34,511 bases of DNA from Micrococcales bacterium (GCA_009779195.1 WRET01000034.1:1-34511), one strand, 5' to 3'; counted from the first letter of the stretch, positions 24,555 to 30,656 are shown. Numbers and translations: made by a program. Notes: generated by a model from the letters alone, not told the origin.

Positions 24555-24620
24555 GTGCGACGAGTCCTGACGAACACGGTGAACAGCACGATCCGGCGGC
24601 CTCCTGCGAGCCAGTAGGTC
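24555..24620 (-). pseudogene. higB remnant next to orfX1
   Basis: Read on the minus strand just after the orfX1 stop, the sequence encodes TYWLAGGRRIVLFTVFVRT without a start codon. This matches TYWLATGRRVVLLTVFAKT in the intact HigB-like toxin at 28792-29163, and the DNA is also clearly alike. Only about 22 codons of the toxin core remain; the first 75 or so codons and the antitoxin are gone. Its position downstream of orfX1 mirrors that of intact higB downstream of orfX2. Confidence 0.7.
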
Positions 24621-24628
24621 GCTGACCA

Positions 24629-25000
24629 TCACTGGGGAGATGCTGGCTCTCCAGGGGTCTCCTCTGCGGGCCGGACGGTGATCTCGATGCAGGCCGAGCT
24701 CCGCAACAGCTCGCGGACGGCCTCGCGGTCGGGGTAGGCCCCTTCCGGGAGGTTCTCGGCGATCCAGGAGTCGAGCTTGGCGTCCTCATGGGCGTGAGCC
24801 TCGCGGACCATGTCCTCGTCGGCGTTGAACTCCATGACGAACCGAGCTGCTTCGGCGATGCCGGGATAGTGACCACATTCGGCGACGACCCGGTCCAGGT
24901 CTTCGCGGGAGCTGGCTGCGAGGAGCCTCATCCAGGCGATCCCCGCGGGGGACATCGGCCTGGGGTCGGGAGAGTTCGTGGAATACGTGTAGGTGAACAT
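24629..25000 (-). CDS. orfX1: small acidic protein, paralogue of orfX2
   Basis: The 123-residue protein starts MFTYTYSTNSPDPRPMSP. A GTG at 25018 is also in frame, but the ATG at 25000 is the start shared with the paralogue at 29244-29624. Both have GIAWMRL, an acidic helix, CGHYPGI.EA, DED.VREA...E and a C-terminal DREAVR..LR..A.IEITVRP-type end. They are highly acidic and mostly helical with no membrane span. The W.R pattern, P.I..A and DE..R.....E spacing recall the segment that follows the nuclease domain in Rpn/PD-(D/E)XK transposase-family proteins. That is only a resemblance from memory, and the nuclease domain is absent. Linked to a higB remnant downstream. Confidence 0.7.
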   Translation of the reverse strand: MFTYTYSTNSPDPRPMSPAGIAWMRLLAASSREDLDRVVAECGHYPGIAEAARFVMEFNADEDMVREAHAHEDAKLDSWIAENLPEGAYPDREAVRELLRSSACIEITVRPAEETPGEPASPQ

Positions 25001-25050
25001 GTTCCCAGCGTCGCACACCCGTCCTTCTGCCAGGGAAAATCCGCAAGATC

Positions 25051-25086
25051 TGTGGAAAACTCGTTCGTAGGAGCGGCTGTGGACGG
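25051..25086 (-). promoter_or_regulatory. Conserved paired boxes upstream of orfX1
   Basis: TGTGGAAAA (25051-25059) and TGTGGACGG (25078-25086) lie 27 bp apart, 51 bp upstream of the orfX1 ATG. On the minus strand they read TTTTCCACA and CCGTCCACA. The paralogue has the same pair at nearly the same distances, so they are probably regulatory. The sequence is close to the actinobacterial DnaA box TTGTCCACA. Confidence 0.5.
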
Positions 25087-25206
25087 TTCGACGAGGGCTT
25101 TCTCGCAGCAGCTCGTGAGGTAGCCCTGTCGGAGTCCAGAAATGAAGAACGAACCGGTCTTGTGCGGTATGGTCAATACATGACGCAGGGAGGCAGGGCG
25201 GCGGTG

Positions 25207-25257
25207 GCCCATCAACCCACCGTGGGTTTGGCCCATAGTGGGTTGATGGGCTACACT
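25207..25257 (+). promoter_or_regulatory. Operator-promoter of the RelBE-like operon
   Basis: A perfect 14-bp inverted repeat GCCCATCAACCCAC (25207-25220) / GTGGGTTGATGGGC (25238-25251) encloses a nested palindrome AACCCAC-C-GTGGGTT (25214-25228). A TTGGCC -35-like hexamer (25228-25233) lies 18 bp before the -10 box TACACT (25252-25257). TACACT is followed by 6 nt and the ATG, so the mRNA is likely leaderless. The repeats overlay the promoter, as expected for toxin-antitoxin autorepression. Confidence 0.65.
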
Positions 25258-25263
25258 GTGCGT

Positions 25264-25497
25264 ATGGAGACTTTCGTCGTACAGACCGACTCGCGCAGCC
25301 GGCTCGTCCTGCCTGGGCACCCGGACCAGCTGTATATCGTCCAGCCGCACGAGGACGGCAGCATCCTGCTCATGCCAGGCAGGGTCGTGTCCGACGCCCA
25401 GCTGGAGTACGACAACAACCCCGACCTGCAAGATCTCTTGGCCCGTGCGCAGGAGTCCCCGACAGTGCACAGACCCCGGTCGGCCTCCGCCGCATGA
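25264..25497 (+). CDS. Putative antitoxin of RelBE-like module
   Basis: The 77-residue protein is METFVVQTDSRSRLVLPG followed by DQLYIVQPHEDGSILLMPGRVVSDAQ and an acidic tail (LEYDNNPDLQDLLARAQ). The N-terminal half looks like an AbrB-type DNA-binding swapped hairpin; the C-terminal tail would be the toxin-binding arm. The frame is open upstream to 25162, but ATG 25264 follows TACACT by 6 nt. The stop overlaps the toxin start (ATGA). Small size, order, overlap and the palindromic promoter all fit a type II antitoxin. The fold assignment is inference. Confidence 0.7.
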   Translation: METFVVQTDSRSRLVLPGHPDQLYIVQPHEDGSILLMPGRVVSDAQLEYDNNPDLQDLLARAQESPTVHRPRSASAA

Positions 25498-25757
25498 CAC
25501 AGCACCATGCGTACTCGCAGGTCGCCGCCGACCAGCTGGACATAGCCGAGACAGCAGATCCCGGCCTGTACCGGGACCTGGTCGACACGTGCGAAGCCAT
25601 CCTCGACGACCCGAGCCGGCACCGAGCCGCCGCGTCTGCGGTCGTGACCCACGACGGTGTCGTCCTGCGCACCCCGGTCCCCAGGCGACCGCCTTACAAA
25701 GTATTCTGGAGCAGCGACGGGCCGCGGATCGAGGCAGTTTTCCCGTATCCGACCTGA
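25494..25757 (+). CDS. Putative RelE/ParE-fold toxin
   Basis: The 87-residue protein has two N-terminal helices (YSQVAADQLDIAETADPGLYRDLVDTC) and a beta-sheet end, SAVVTHDGVVLRTPVPRRP, then PYKVFWSSDGPRIEAVFPYPT. That is the helix-helix-sheet order of RelE-superfamily toxins, which cleave mRNA on the ribosome or poison gyrase. Catalytic residues vary in this fold and cannot be assigned here. ATGA overlap with the antitoxin gene upstream supports a TA pair. The next gene (kinase) converges from the other side after 100 bp without features. Confidence 0.68.
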   Translation: MTQHHAYSQVAADQLDIAETADPGLYRDLVDTCEAILDDPSRHRAAASAVVTHDGVVLRTPVPRRPPYKVFWSSDGPRIEAVFPYPT

Positions 25758-25857
25758 CCTTCTGTCGGTCGAGGTCCAAGAGCCAGTGATCGCATCAACG
25801 GCTCGTCAGTGTTCGGCGGAACGATGACGACGCGTTCGGTCCGGGGCCTCGCTCGGC

Positions 25858-27414
25858 TCAGCGGTCCCGGTACGTGTCGAAGTCCCAGTACACGACGATG
25901 GTGCGTTCCCGCCCAGTGTTGCCGAGGGTGATCATGAGCGTCTTGCCGTCGTCGTAGGTGCCGTAGTACGACCACGCCATCCCGACGTTGAACGACTGGG
26001 TTGTTTTCGCACCGACCTTCTTGACCGCGTCCTCGTAGAAGGCCGCGAGCTTGTCGACCGAGTCGGCCGACCTCAGTTCCAGCATGCCGTCGGCGTCGTA
26101 GACCACCCGTGCACCAGGAGGGGTCATGATGGCCTTGAGGTCAGCCGACGTGATGCTCGCTCCAGGATCAGGATCGGGGATACCGGTCTCGGGAGGTTGG
26201 TCGGTCTGTGACACCGGGGGAGGCGTGGCGTCGTGCGACTGCTGGGTCAGTGCGTACACCGCCGCGGCGGTGACGAACACGGCGCACACCACGATGAGCA
26301 CAGTCGCACCTGCCCACAGCAGGAGCCTCGGCTTCTTCGGCGCCGCGGCGGTCTGGGGGACCGGGGCAGGCGCGGTGTCAGTGGGGTGCGTGCTTGGCAC
26401 GGATGCTGTCAGCGGCGTGGTGGCGAACGCGGCTATCGGCTCGGTCGCGGCGGTCGGGGGCGGTGGTGGAAGCGGGCGGTCTTCGAGCAGGGCGGCCGTC
26501 GCGTCGGGCAGGGCCAGACGTTGGCGCGGGTCGGGGGCGCACAGCCCGGCGACCACTGTCGGCACCACGTCCGTGGGGCTGCCGAGGTCTGGGGGGAGCC
26601 AGGCCGGGGCGTGCTGGGGTCCAGGGGTCTGACCGGTGAGCATCCACGACAACAAGCACCCCAGGTACCAGGCGTCGGTGTACCGCCCGACCGACGGGTC
26701 ACCGGCCACCATCTCCGGCGGCAGGGCGAACGCCCGGTTCCCGATGAGCTGGGTGTGCGTGGACGTCTGGTTCTCCGCAAGACCGTGCGCGATACCCCAG
26801 TCAGCCAGCAGCAGACGCCCAGATGAGTCCACCAGCACGTTGTTCGGGGTGATGTCCCGGTGGATGATCCCTAGGTGCTGGTGGACCGCCTGCACTGTGG
26901 CCATCACCGGCAAGAACGCACTCAGCACCGCCTGGGGCGCCGGGTGCTTGCCAGCCACCCGCTTCCAGTCGTTCAGGTCGTCAGGGCACCACGGCATCAC
27001 GTCGCACCACAGCTCGTACTCGGGCGCCGCACCGGTCAACGGGATCTGCGAACCAGGGACCGTCATGATGAACGACTCACGCACCGGCAGCACAGACGGG
27101 TAGACGTCGGGGTCTTCCCTGGCCGCGGTGACGACCGTGAGCATGCTCATCAGCCGTTCCATCTGCCGGGCCTGCTCTTCGTCCGTCGTCACTGCCTGCA
27201 CCCGCAGTGCCAGAGCCGCCCCCGACGGGTCCTGCGCACGGGCGACCGCCGCCTGCCCGCCGTGCACCACTGGCAGCATCGGCACGACCGGCTCTGAATC
27301 TGTCCGGTCAGAGATCCGCAGCAAGCCACTGCGGGAGGACGAGATCCGCGACCCTTGCACAACCGTCCCGGTGCGGCGCTGCAACCACTGTGAGAGCACA
27401 TCACCAGAGAGCAT
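25858..27414 (-). CDS. Membrane-anchored Ser/Thr kinase with non-canonical ATP-site residues
   Basis: ATG 27414 is used because TAGAAT lies 6 nt before it; the protein has 518 residues. The N-terminal kinase domain has HRD with Asp187 (IIHRDITPNNVLVD), DWG with Asp205 (in place of DFG), LPPEM (APE-like) and DAWYLGCLLSWMLTG. The usual beta-3 VAIK lysine is Arg (ALALRV), and the HRD.K lysine is Thr, so activity may be altered or lost. A Pro/Thr-rich juxtamembrane stretch leads to one span (about 362-388) and an extracytoplasmic domain of about 130 residues ending WDFDTYRDR. This is the PknB-like one-span layout without PASTA repeats. Isolated between toxin-antitoxin modules. Confidence 0.85.
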   Translation of the reverse strand: MLSGDVLSQWLQRRTGTVVQGSRISSSRSGLLRISDRTDSEPVVPMLPVVHGGQAAVARAQDPSGAALALRVQAVTTDEEQARQMERLMSMLTVVTAAREDPDVYPSVLPVRESFIMTVPGSQIPLTGAAPEYELWCDVMPWCPDDLNDWKRVAGKHPAPQAVLSAFLPVMATVQAVHQHLGIIHRDITPNNVLVDSSGRLLLADWGIAHGLAENQTSTHTQLIGNRAFALPPEMVAGDPSVGRYTDAWYLGCLLSWMLTGQTPGPQHAPAWLPPDLGSPTDVVPTVVAGLCAPDPRQRLALPDATAALLEDRPLPPPPPTAATEPIAAFATTPLTASVPSTHPTDTAPAPVPQTAAAPKKPRLLLWAGATVLIVVCAVFVTAAAVYALTQQSHDATPPPVSQTDQPPETGIPDPDPGASITSADLKAIMTPPGARVVYDADGMLELRSADSVDKLAAFYEDAVKKVGAKTTQSFNVGMAWSYYGTYDDGKTLMITLGNTGRERTIVVYWDFDTYRDR

Positions 27415-27420
27415 GGCCAC

Positions 27421-27426
27421 ATTCTA
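27421..27426 (-). promoter_or_regulatory. -10 box for leaderless kinase transcript
   Basis: On the minus strand TAGAAT is followed by GTGGCC and the ATG at 27414. It is a good -10 match (5 of 6 to TATAAT) with no ribosome site after it. Confidence 0.55.
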
Positions 27427-27508
27427 CGTCTCGCCGAGCTCCGAACAGTCCGTCCGTCTAGATGTCGGCCCGTAGCGAGATAGGCCACGCTGACACTTCT
27501 ACCAGAAA

Positions 27509-27563
27509 TGTTTCAGCCTGAAACATGTGTGTCAGCCTGAAACATATGTATCAGGCTGAAACA
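27509..27563. promoter_or_regulatory. Three tandem 17-bp palindromic sites upstream of the kinase gene
   Basis: TGTTTCAGCCTGAAACA (27509-27525, perfect palindrome around a central C), TGTGTCAGCCTGAAACA (27528-27544) and TGTATCAGGCTGAAACA (27547-27563) repeat every 19 bp. They lie about 95-150 bp upstream of the kinase start. A 19-bp period is close to two helical turns, so a dimeric regulator could bind all three on one face. Confidence 0.7.
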
Positions 27564-27761
27564 ACAGTTCGCATGCCAGATGTGCGCGGCTCCTTCGTTG
27601 TTGCCGCAGCCGACCAGTCCCAGGGGACGGTAGGTGGTGACCACGCCAGACCGGAGGGCAGGGGTGGGACTGGTGAGCCGTCACAGGGGGGTGACTAACT
27701 CGCGGGTCCACGGTTCCGGTAGGGCTTTCGGCCATGGGAAGCGTTACGTGTCGGTTTCGGG
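27564..27761. pseudogene. Spacer holding an ABC ATPase gene fragment
   Basis: 27646-27681 matches 31162-31197 inside the fused ABC ATPase gene at 34 of 36 bases, in the same orientation, with weaker similarity to about 27700. The core shared run is GGACTGGTGAGCCGT. The rest of the spacer holds no supported gene. The fragment is probably debris of a related ABC gene. Confidence 0.65.
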
Positions 27762-28172
27762 CTATTTCGCGAGGTCGGAGAACGGGTTGACGATGCGGAC
27801 GCCGCAGAGCTCGGACCCTGAGGCGAAGTCTTCGCTCCACAGCTCGGCGCAGTCGCCGTGCGCAGCGGCCTGGAGGATCAGGGCGTCGAAGATCGCCAGC
27901 TGGTGGGACGTCGCTGTGGCTGCTGCGTCGAGCACGAACCGGCGGTCGGTCGTGACGACGGGAAGGTCCAGCTCGTCCAACACCCGCGCGGCGTCGGCGT
28001 GTGGCACAGCAAGCTTGCGGGTGAGGACGGCGAACAGCTCAACGAGCACCTGGGTGCTGATGACGAAGTCCACGTCGGTGCGGGCGAGCAGTGCCGCTGC
28101 TGCTCGTCGTCGGGCCGGGTCGGCGTGGTCGAAGCGGTACACCAGCACGTTGGTGTCGAGGAAGACCCTCAC
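27762..28172 (-). CDS. vapC: VapC-family PIN-domain toxin (VapBC-1)
   Basis: GTG 28172 overlaps the antitoxin stop (GTGA) and gives a 136-residue PIN domain, although the frame is open to 28220. Conserved acidic positions are visible: VFLDTNVLVY (first Asp), STQVLVELFAVL (Glu), FDALILQAA (Asp) and LWSEDF (Asp/Glu). PIN toxins are Mg2+-dependent RNases that cleave tRNA or rRNA in the VapC class. It is the second gene of an operon with its ribbon-helix-helix antitoxin. Confidence 0.9.
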   Translation of the reverse strand: MRVFLDTNVLVYRFDHADPARRRAAAALLARTDVDFVISTQVLVELFAVLTRKLAVPHADAARVLDELDLPVVTTDRRFVLDAAATATSHQLAIFDALILQAAAHGDCAELWSEDFASGSELCGVRIVNPFSDLAK

Positions 28173-28429
28173 TGGTCGAACCGTCCGAGCCGGTCGGCGT
28201 AGAGCTCGTCGCGGTTCCACTGCCAGCCGCCGGTCGAGCGTGGCAAGGAGTCGGCCAGCTCGCCGATCCGGACGAGCGAGCGCCGCTGCCGTTCCCGCTG
28301 GTCGTCGGCGTCGGCATACCGGCGTAACTGTTCGGCCAGGAACTGGTTGACCGACTCACCACGTTCGATCGCCCGGATCCGTGCCCGCTTCAAAGTCGCC
28401 TCGTCGACAGTGATCGTCACGTTCGTCAC
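28169..28429 (-). CDS. vapB: VapB-family ribbon-helix-helix antitoxin (VapBC-1)
   Basis: The 86-residue protein begins MTNVTITVDEATLKRARIRA, the ribbon and first helix of a CopG/Arc-type domain, then GESVNQFLAEQLRRY (second helix). A basic-acidic tail ends WNRDELYADRLGRFDQ, which would wrap the toxin. GTG 28429 is preceded by TACACT and a 6-nt spacer, so translation is probably leaderless. It neutralises VapC and represses the operon through the palindrome over the promoter. Confidence 0.88.
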   Translation of the reverse strand: MTNVTITVDEATLKRARIRAIERGESVNQFLAEQLRRYADADDQRERQRRSLVRIGELADSLPRSTGGWQWNRDELYADRLGRFDQ

Positions 28430-28435
28430 CTCATC

Positions 28436-28463
28436 AGTGTAGCACAGGACCCGTGTTACACGG
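28436..28463 (-). promoter_or_regulatory. Operator-promoter of vapBC-1
   Basis: The inverted repeat GTGTAGCACAGG / CCCGTGTTACAC (28437-28461, two mismatched pairs) covers the -10 box TACACT (28441-28436, minus strand). A perfect CCGTGT-T-ACACGG sits at 28451-28463. The -10 box lies 6 nt before the start GTG. Confidence 0.6.
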
Positions 28464-28489
28464 ATCCCATTCGTCGGGGTCGCTGCCGG

Positions 28490-28789
28490 TCAGGCCGCGG
28501 TGGCGGGAGTGATGGTGACGACGAGCTCGGCGCCGAGTGCGGTGGCGAGACGGTCCAAGACGGGGATCGTGGGCACCGTGCCACCGGCTTCCAGCCGGGA
28601 CAGCGACGGTTGGGTCATCCCGGCTCGCGCCGCGAGCTCGGACTGGGACAATTCCTGTTCGAGCCGACGTTGGCGCACGAGCTGGCCGAGCATGAAGGCA
28701 CGACGGGCCTCGTCGTACCCCTCCCGGTACTCGGCGGTACCGCGCCGCGCCCGAGCGACCTGTTCGTAGGAATCGTGCTGTGGGTTCAC
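28490..28789 (-). CDS. higA: HigA-like Xre-family antitoxin
   Basis: The 99-residue protein has a leading helical segment and then a typical Xre helix-turn-helix: LVRQRRLEQELSQSELAARAGMTQPSLSRLEAGGTVPTIPVLDRLATALG. GTG 28789 starts two bases after the toxin stop, with GAGGG a few bases upstream. Toxin-first order with an Xre antitoxin is the HigBA layout. It should bind HigB and repress the operon. Confidence 0.9.
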   Translation of the reverse strand: MNPQHDSYEQVARARRGTAEYREGYDEARRAFMLGQLVRQRRLEQELSQSELAARAGMTQPSLSRLEAGGTVPTIPVLDRLATALGAELVVTITPATAA

Positions 28790-28791
28790 TG

Positions 28792-29163
28792 TCAGCCCTC
28801 TCGCTGGTAGGTGGTGTGGGCGACGCTGTGGGTCGCTTCGCAGGTCTGCTGCGTCTGGACTGCCCGACGGACCTGCGCTGCCTCGACACGGTGCGTCTTG
28901 GCGAACACTGTGAGCAGCACGACCCTGCGACCTGTCGCGAGCCAGTACGTCACCCGAGTGGCCTGCCGCAGGAGGTAGAAACGCAGCTCGCGGACCTTTC
29001 CCTCCAGGTGGCGGATGTACGGCTCACCCAGGGTCTCGGCGTTCTCTGCGAGCACCCCGACCAGGAAGTCGACACGGCCGAAATCCCGGTCCGACAGGCC
29101 CTCGAGCCAGGACCGCACCTCGGGTTCGAGCTCCATGTCGTACAGGGTGGGCATATGTCTCAT
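28792..29163 (-). CDS. higB: HigB-like (RelE-superfamily, Gp49 type) toxin
   Basis: With ATG 29163 the protein has 123 residues; a second ATG at 29154 is also possible, and the frame is open upstream to 29391. The sequence LYDMELEPEVRSWLEGLSDRDF, HLEGKVRELRFYL, RVTYWLATGRRVVLLTVFAKT follows the phage Gp49-like HigB pattern. These toxins cleave mRNA on the ribosome. An AT-rich TATATATC precedes the start and could be the -10 region of a separate promoter. orfX2 lies 80 bp upstream on the same strand, higA 2 bp downstream. Confidence 0.88.
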   Translation of the reverse strand: MRHMPTLYDMELEPEVRSWLEGLSDRDFGRVDFLVGVLAENAETLGEPYIRHLEGKVRELRFYLLRQATRVTYWLATGRRVVLLTVFAKTHRVEAAQVRRAVQTQQTCEATHSVAHTTYQREG

Positions 29164-29243
29164 GATATATATCTTTCTTGGTATGGACAACCTCCTGGTG
29201 TGTCCTCGTGCTCCTGCCAGGGCGGTCGGTACCGGATCTGTGG

Positions 29244-29624
29244 TCACTCGGACTCGTCGGCGTCGTCCCTGGGCCTGACGGTGATCTTGATGACCATGTC
29301 GCGGTTCCGCAGCACCTGGCGGACGACTTCCCGGTCGGCTGTCCCGCCGGGCACGTTGTCGCGGATCCACTCGCGGTGCTCGTCGATCCACTCGTCGATC
29401 TCGGCTTCCTCAGCGGCCAACGCCTCGCGGACCCTGTCCTCGTCGTCGTGGAACTCCCTGTAGCGGGTGATCGCCTCGCCGATACCCGGGTAGTGCCCGC
29501 AGTCGGCTTCGAGCTGGTCCAGCTCCTTCCAGGACCTGACGGCGAAGAGCCGCATCCAGGCGATCCCCTCCGGGGACATCGGCTTCGGGTTGGGAGAGTT
29601 CGTGCTGTACGTGTAGGTGAACAT
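29244..29624 (-). CDS. orfX2: small acidic protein, paralogue of orfX1, upstream of higBA
   Basis: ATG 29624 starts a 126-residue protein, MFTYTYSTNSPNPKPMSPEG, closely matching orfX1 over its length. The frame is open upstream, but only this ATG is shared by both copies. Sequence features: GIAWMRLFAV, CGHYPGIGEAI, DDEDRVREALAAEEAEIDEWIDEH (strongly acidic helix) and DREVVRQVLRNRDMVIKITVRP. No enzyme motif is visible. The possible likeness to the C-terminal part of Rpn/PD-(D/E)XK transposase-family proteins is weak. Being duplicated together with higB suggests a functional link with that toxin, for example as regulator, chaperone or third component. Confidence 0.72.
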   Translation of the reverse strand: MFTYTYSTNSPNPKPMSPEGIAWMRLFAVRSWKELDQLEADCGHYPGIGEAITRYREFHDDEDRVREALAAEEAEIDEWIDEHREWIRDNVPGGTADREVVRQVLRNRDMVIKITVRPRDDADESE

Positions 29625-29677
29625 GTCCCGACCGTCGCAGACCTGTGCGTCCGACCGGCGCACCGGCCAGCAGATTC

Positions 29678-29714
29678 TGTGGACAACCTGGCCGTCGGGG
29701 TGAGCTGTGGACGG
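29678..29714 (-). promoter_or_regulatory. Conserved paired boxes upstream of orfX2
   Basis: TGTGGACAA (29678-29686) and TGTGGACGG (29706-29714) lie 28 bp apart and 54 bp upstream of orfX2, as at orfX1. On the minus strand the first reads TTGTCCACA, identical to the actinobacterial DnaA-box consensus. The remaining spacer (29625-29876) holds no gene that I can support. Confidence 0.5.
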
Positions 29715-29876
29715 TTCGCCCGGTGGTCCGCGATCCCCGGTTTCGCCGCGTCTTCCCAGGTCACAGCGGTGCGAGATGGTGGTGGCGAACACCCGTGGCT
29801 TCTTGACCCTGATCGGGTGAACGTGGCAAGGGGCAGGTTCCGGGGGGCCGTTCTCGTCGGAACGGTCCTGATGAGG

Positions 29877-29902
29877 TACAGTTGCACATGCGTTGCACAC
29901 GC
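29877..29902 (+). promoter_or_regulatory. Promoter and tandem sites of vapBC-2
   Basis: TACAGT (29877-29882) is a possible -10 box. It overlaps the first of two 11-bp direct repeats, GTTGCACATGC (29881-29891) and GTTGCACACGC (29892-29902). The repeats lie upstream of the ribosome site CAGGAGG (29917-29923) and probably bind the RHH antitoxin. Confidence 0.5.
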
Positions 29903-29928
29903 CTTGACGGGTTCGCAGGAGGTTCCCC

Positions 29929-30177
29929 ATGACAGCTCAGACTGTGGGCTTTGCGATTGCTGACGAGGACCGCCCGCACCTTGACGCTCTGGTCGAGCAC
30001 TTCGGGGGCGGCAACCGTTCTGAGTTCCTCCGGGTCGCGATGAGGCGGATGCGCCACGAGATGTGGGCCGAGAAGATGCGCGACATCCAGGCCCGTGGCC
30101 GGGCCGAGATGGGCGGGCGGGTCGTCTCCCGCGAGGAGGTCAACGCACGGATCGCAGCAGTCCTCGGCAAGCCGTGA
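29929..30177 (+). CDS. RHH-type antitoxin (VapBC-2)
   Basis: The 82-residue protein has a ribbon-helix-helix-like N-terminus (TVGFAIADEDRPHLDALVEHF, then NRSEFLRVAMRRMRHEM) and an Arg/Glu-rich helical tail (RGRAEMGGRVVSREEVNARIAAVLG) for toxin binding. ATG 29929 has a strong CAGGAGG five bases upstream. The stop overlaps the PIN toxin start (GTGA). The family resembles VapB antitoxins but is not close to VapB-1. Confidence 0.82.
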   Translation: MTAQTVGFAIADEDRPHLDALVEHFGGGNRSEFLRVAMRRMRHEMWAEKMRDIQARGRAEMGGRVVSREEVNARIAAVLGKP

Positions 30178-30656
30178 CCCGCCCCGCCGTCGTCTACGAC
30201 ATCAACGTCTTCGTCAACGCCGTCGTCGCAGAGGACGCCGAGTGGCCCTACCTCGCCCAGGTCCCGCCAGCGACCAGCAACCCTGAGGCCGACTGCCTTT
30301 CGCTCGCGTTCGACTCACAGGAGTTCGGTCTGTTTACCTCGCTGCACATCCTGGAGAACGTCGCCCGGGTGCTGCGCGACTTCGGCTGGACCCACAGCAC
30401 CGTCGAGGACTACGTCGAGGCGTTGACCGAGCTCGTGGAGACCTCAGGCGGCGCGGTTCTAGATCCCGAACGCCAGGTCTTCGACGTCCCCGACTTCGAA
30501 GACAACCTCATCCTCGACCTCGCGGTGGCCTGCGGTGCCATGCTCGTCGTCTCCGACGACACCGACCTCACCACCCTGAGCCCCTGGCACCAACGCATCG
30601 CGATCTTGCGCCCCCGTGACTTCGTGCAACGTATCGTGCAACAACGGCGACGCTAG
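30174..30656 (+). CDS. PIN-domain toxin (VapBC-2)
   Basis: GTG 30174 overlaps the antitoxin stop and gives 160 residues; the frame is open upstream but only out of frame with the antitoxin. PIN features: VVYDINVFVNAVV (first Asp, here D-I-N in place of D-T-N), TSLHILENVARVL (Glu), DFEDNLILDLAVACGAMLVVSDDTDL (Asp cluster). An insertion of about 30 residues (LAQVPPATSNPEADCLSLAFDS) follows the first strand, longer than in VapC-1. The stop TAG shares the CTAG palindrome with the stop of the convergent ABC gene, so there is no intergenic DNA. Confidence 0.85.
   Translation: MTRPAVVYDINVFVNAVVAEDAEWPYLAQVPPATSNPEADCLSLAFDSQEFGLFTSLHILENVARVLRDFGWTHSTVEDYVEALTELVETSGGAVLDPERQVFDVPDFEDNLILDLAVACGAMLVVSDDTDLTTLSPWHQRIAILRPRDFVQRIVQQRRR

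Noticed and set aside
27509..27563. Possible CRISPR array
   Set aside because: Units are palindromic sites with 2-bp gaps and no spacers; no cas genes are present.
27634..28350. 238-codon frame on the plus strand over vapBC-1
   Set aside because: Antisense shadow of a clear PIN toxin and RHH antitoxin pair.
29678..29714. Replication origin suggested by DnaA-like boxes
   Set aside because: Only two to four boxes, no AT-rich unwinding element and no dnaA, dnaN or parAB nearby; a promoter role is simpler.
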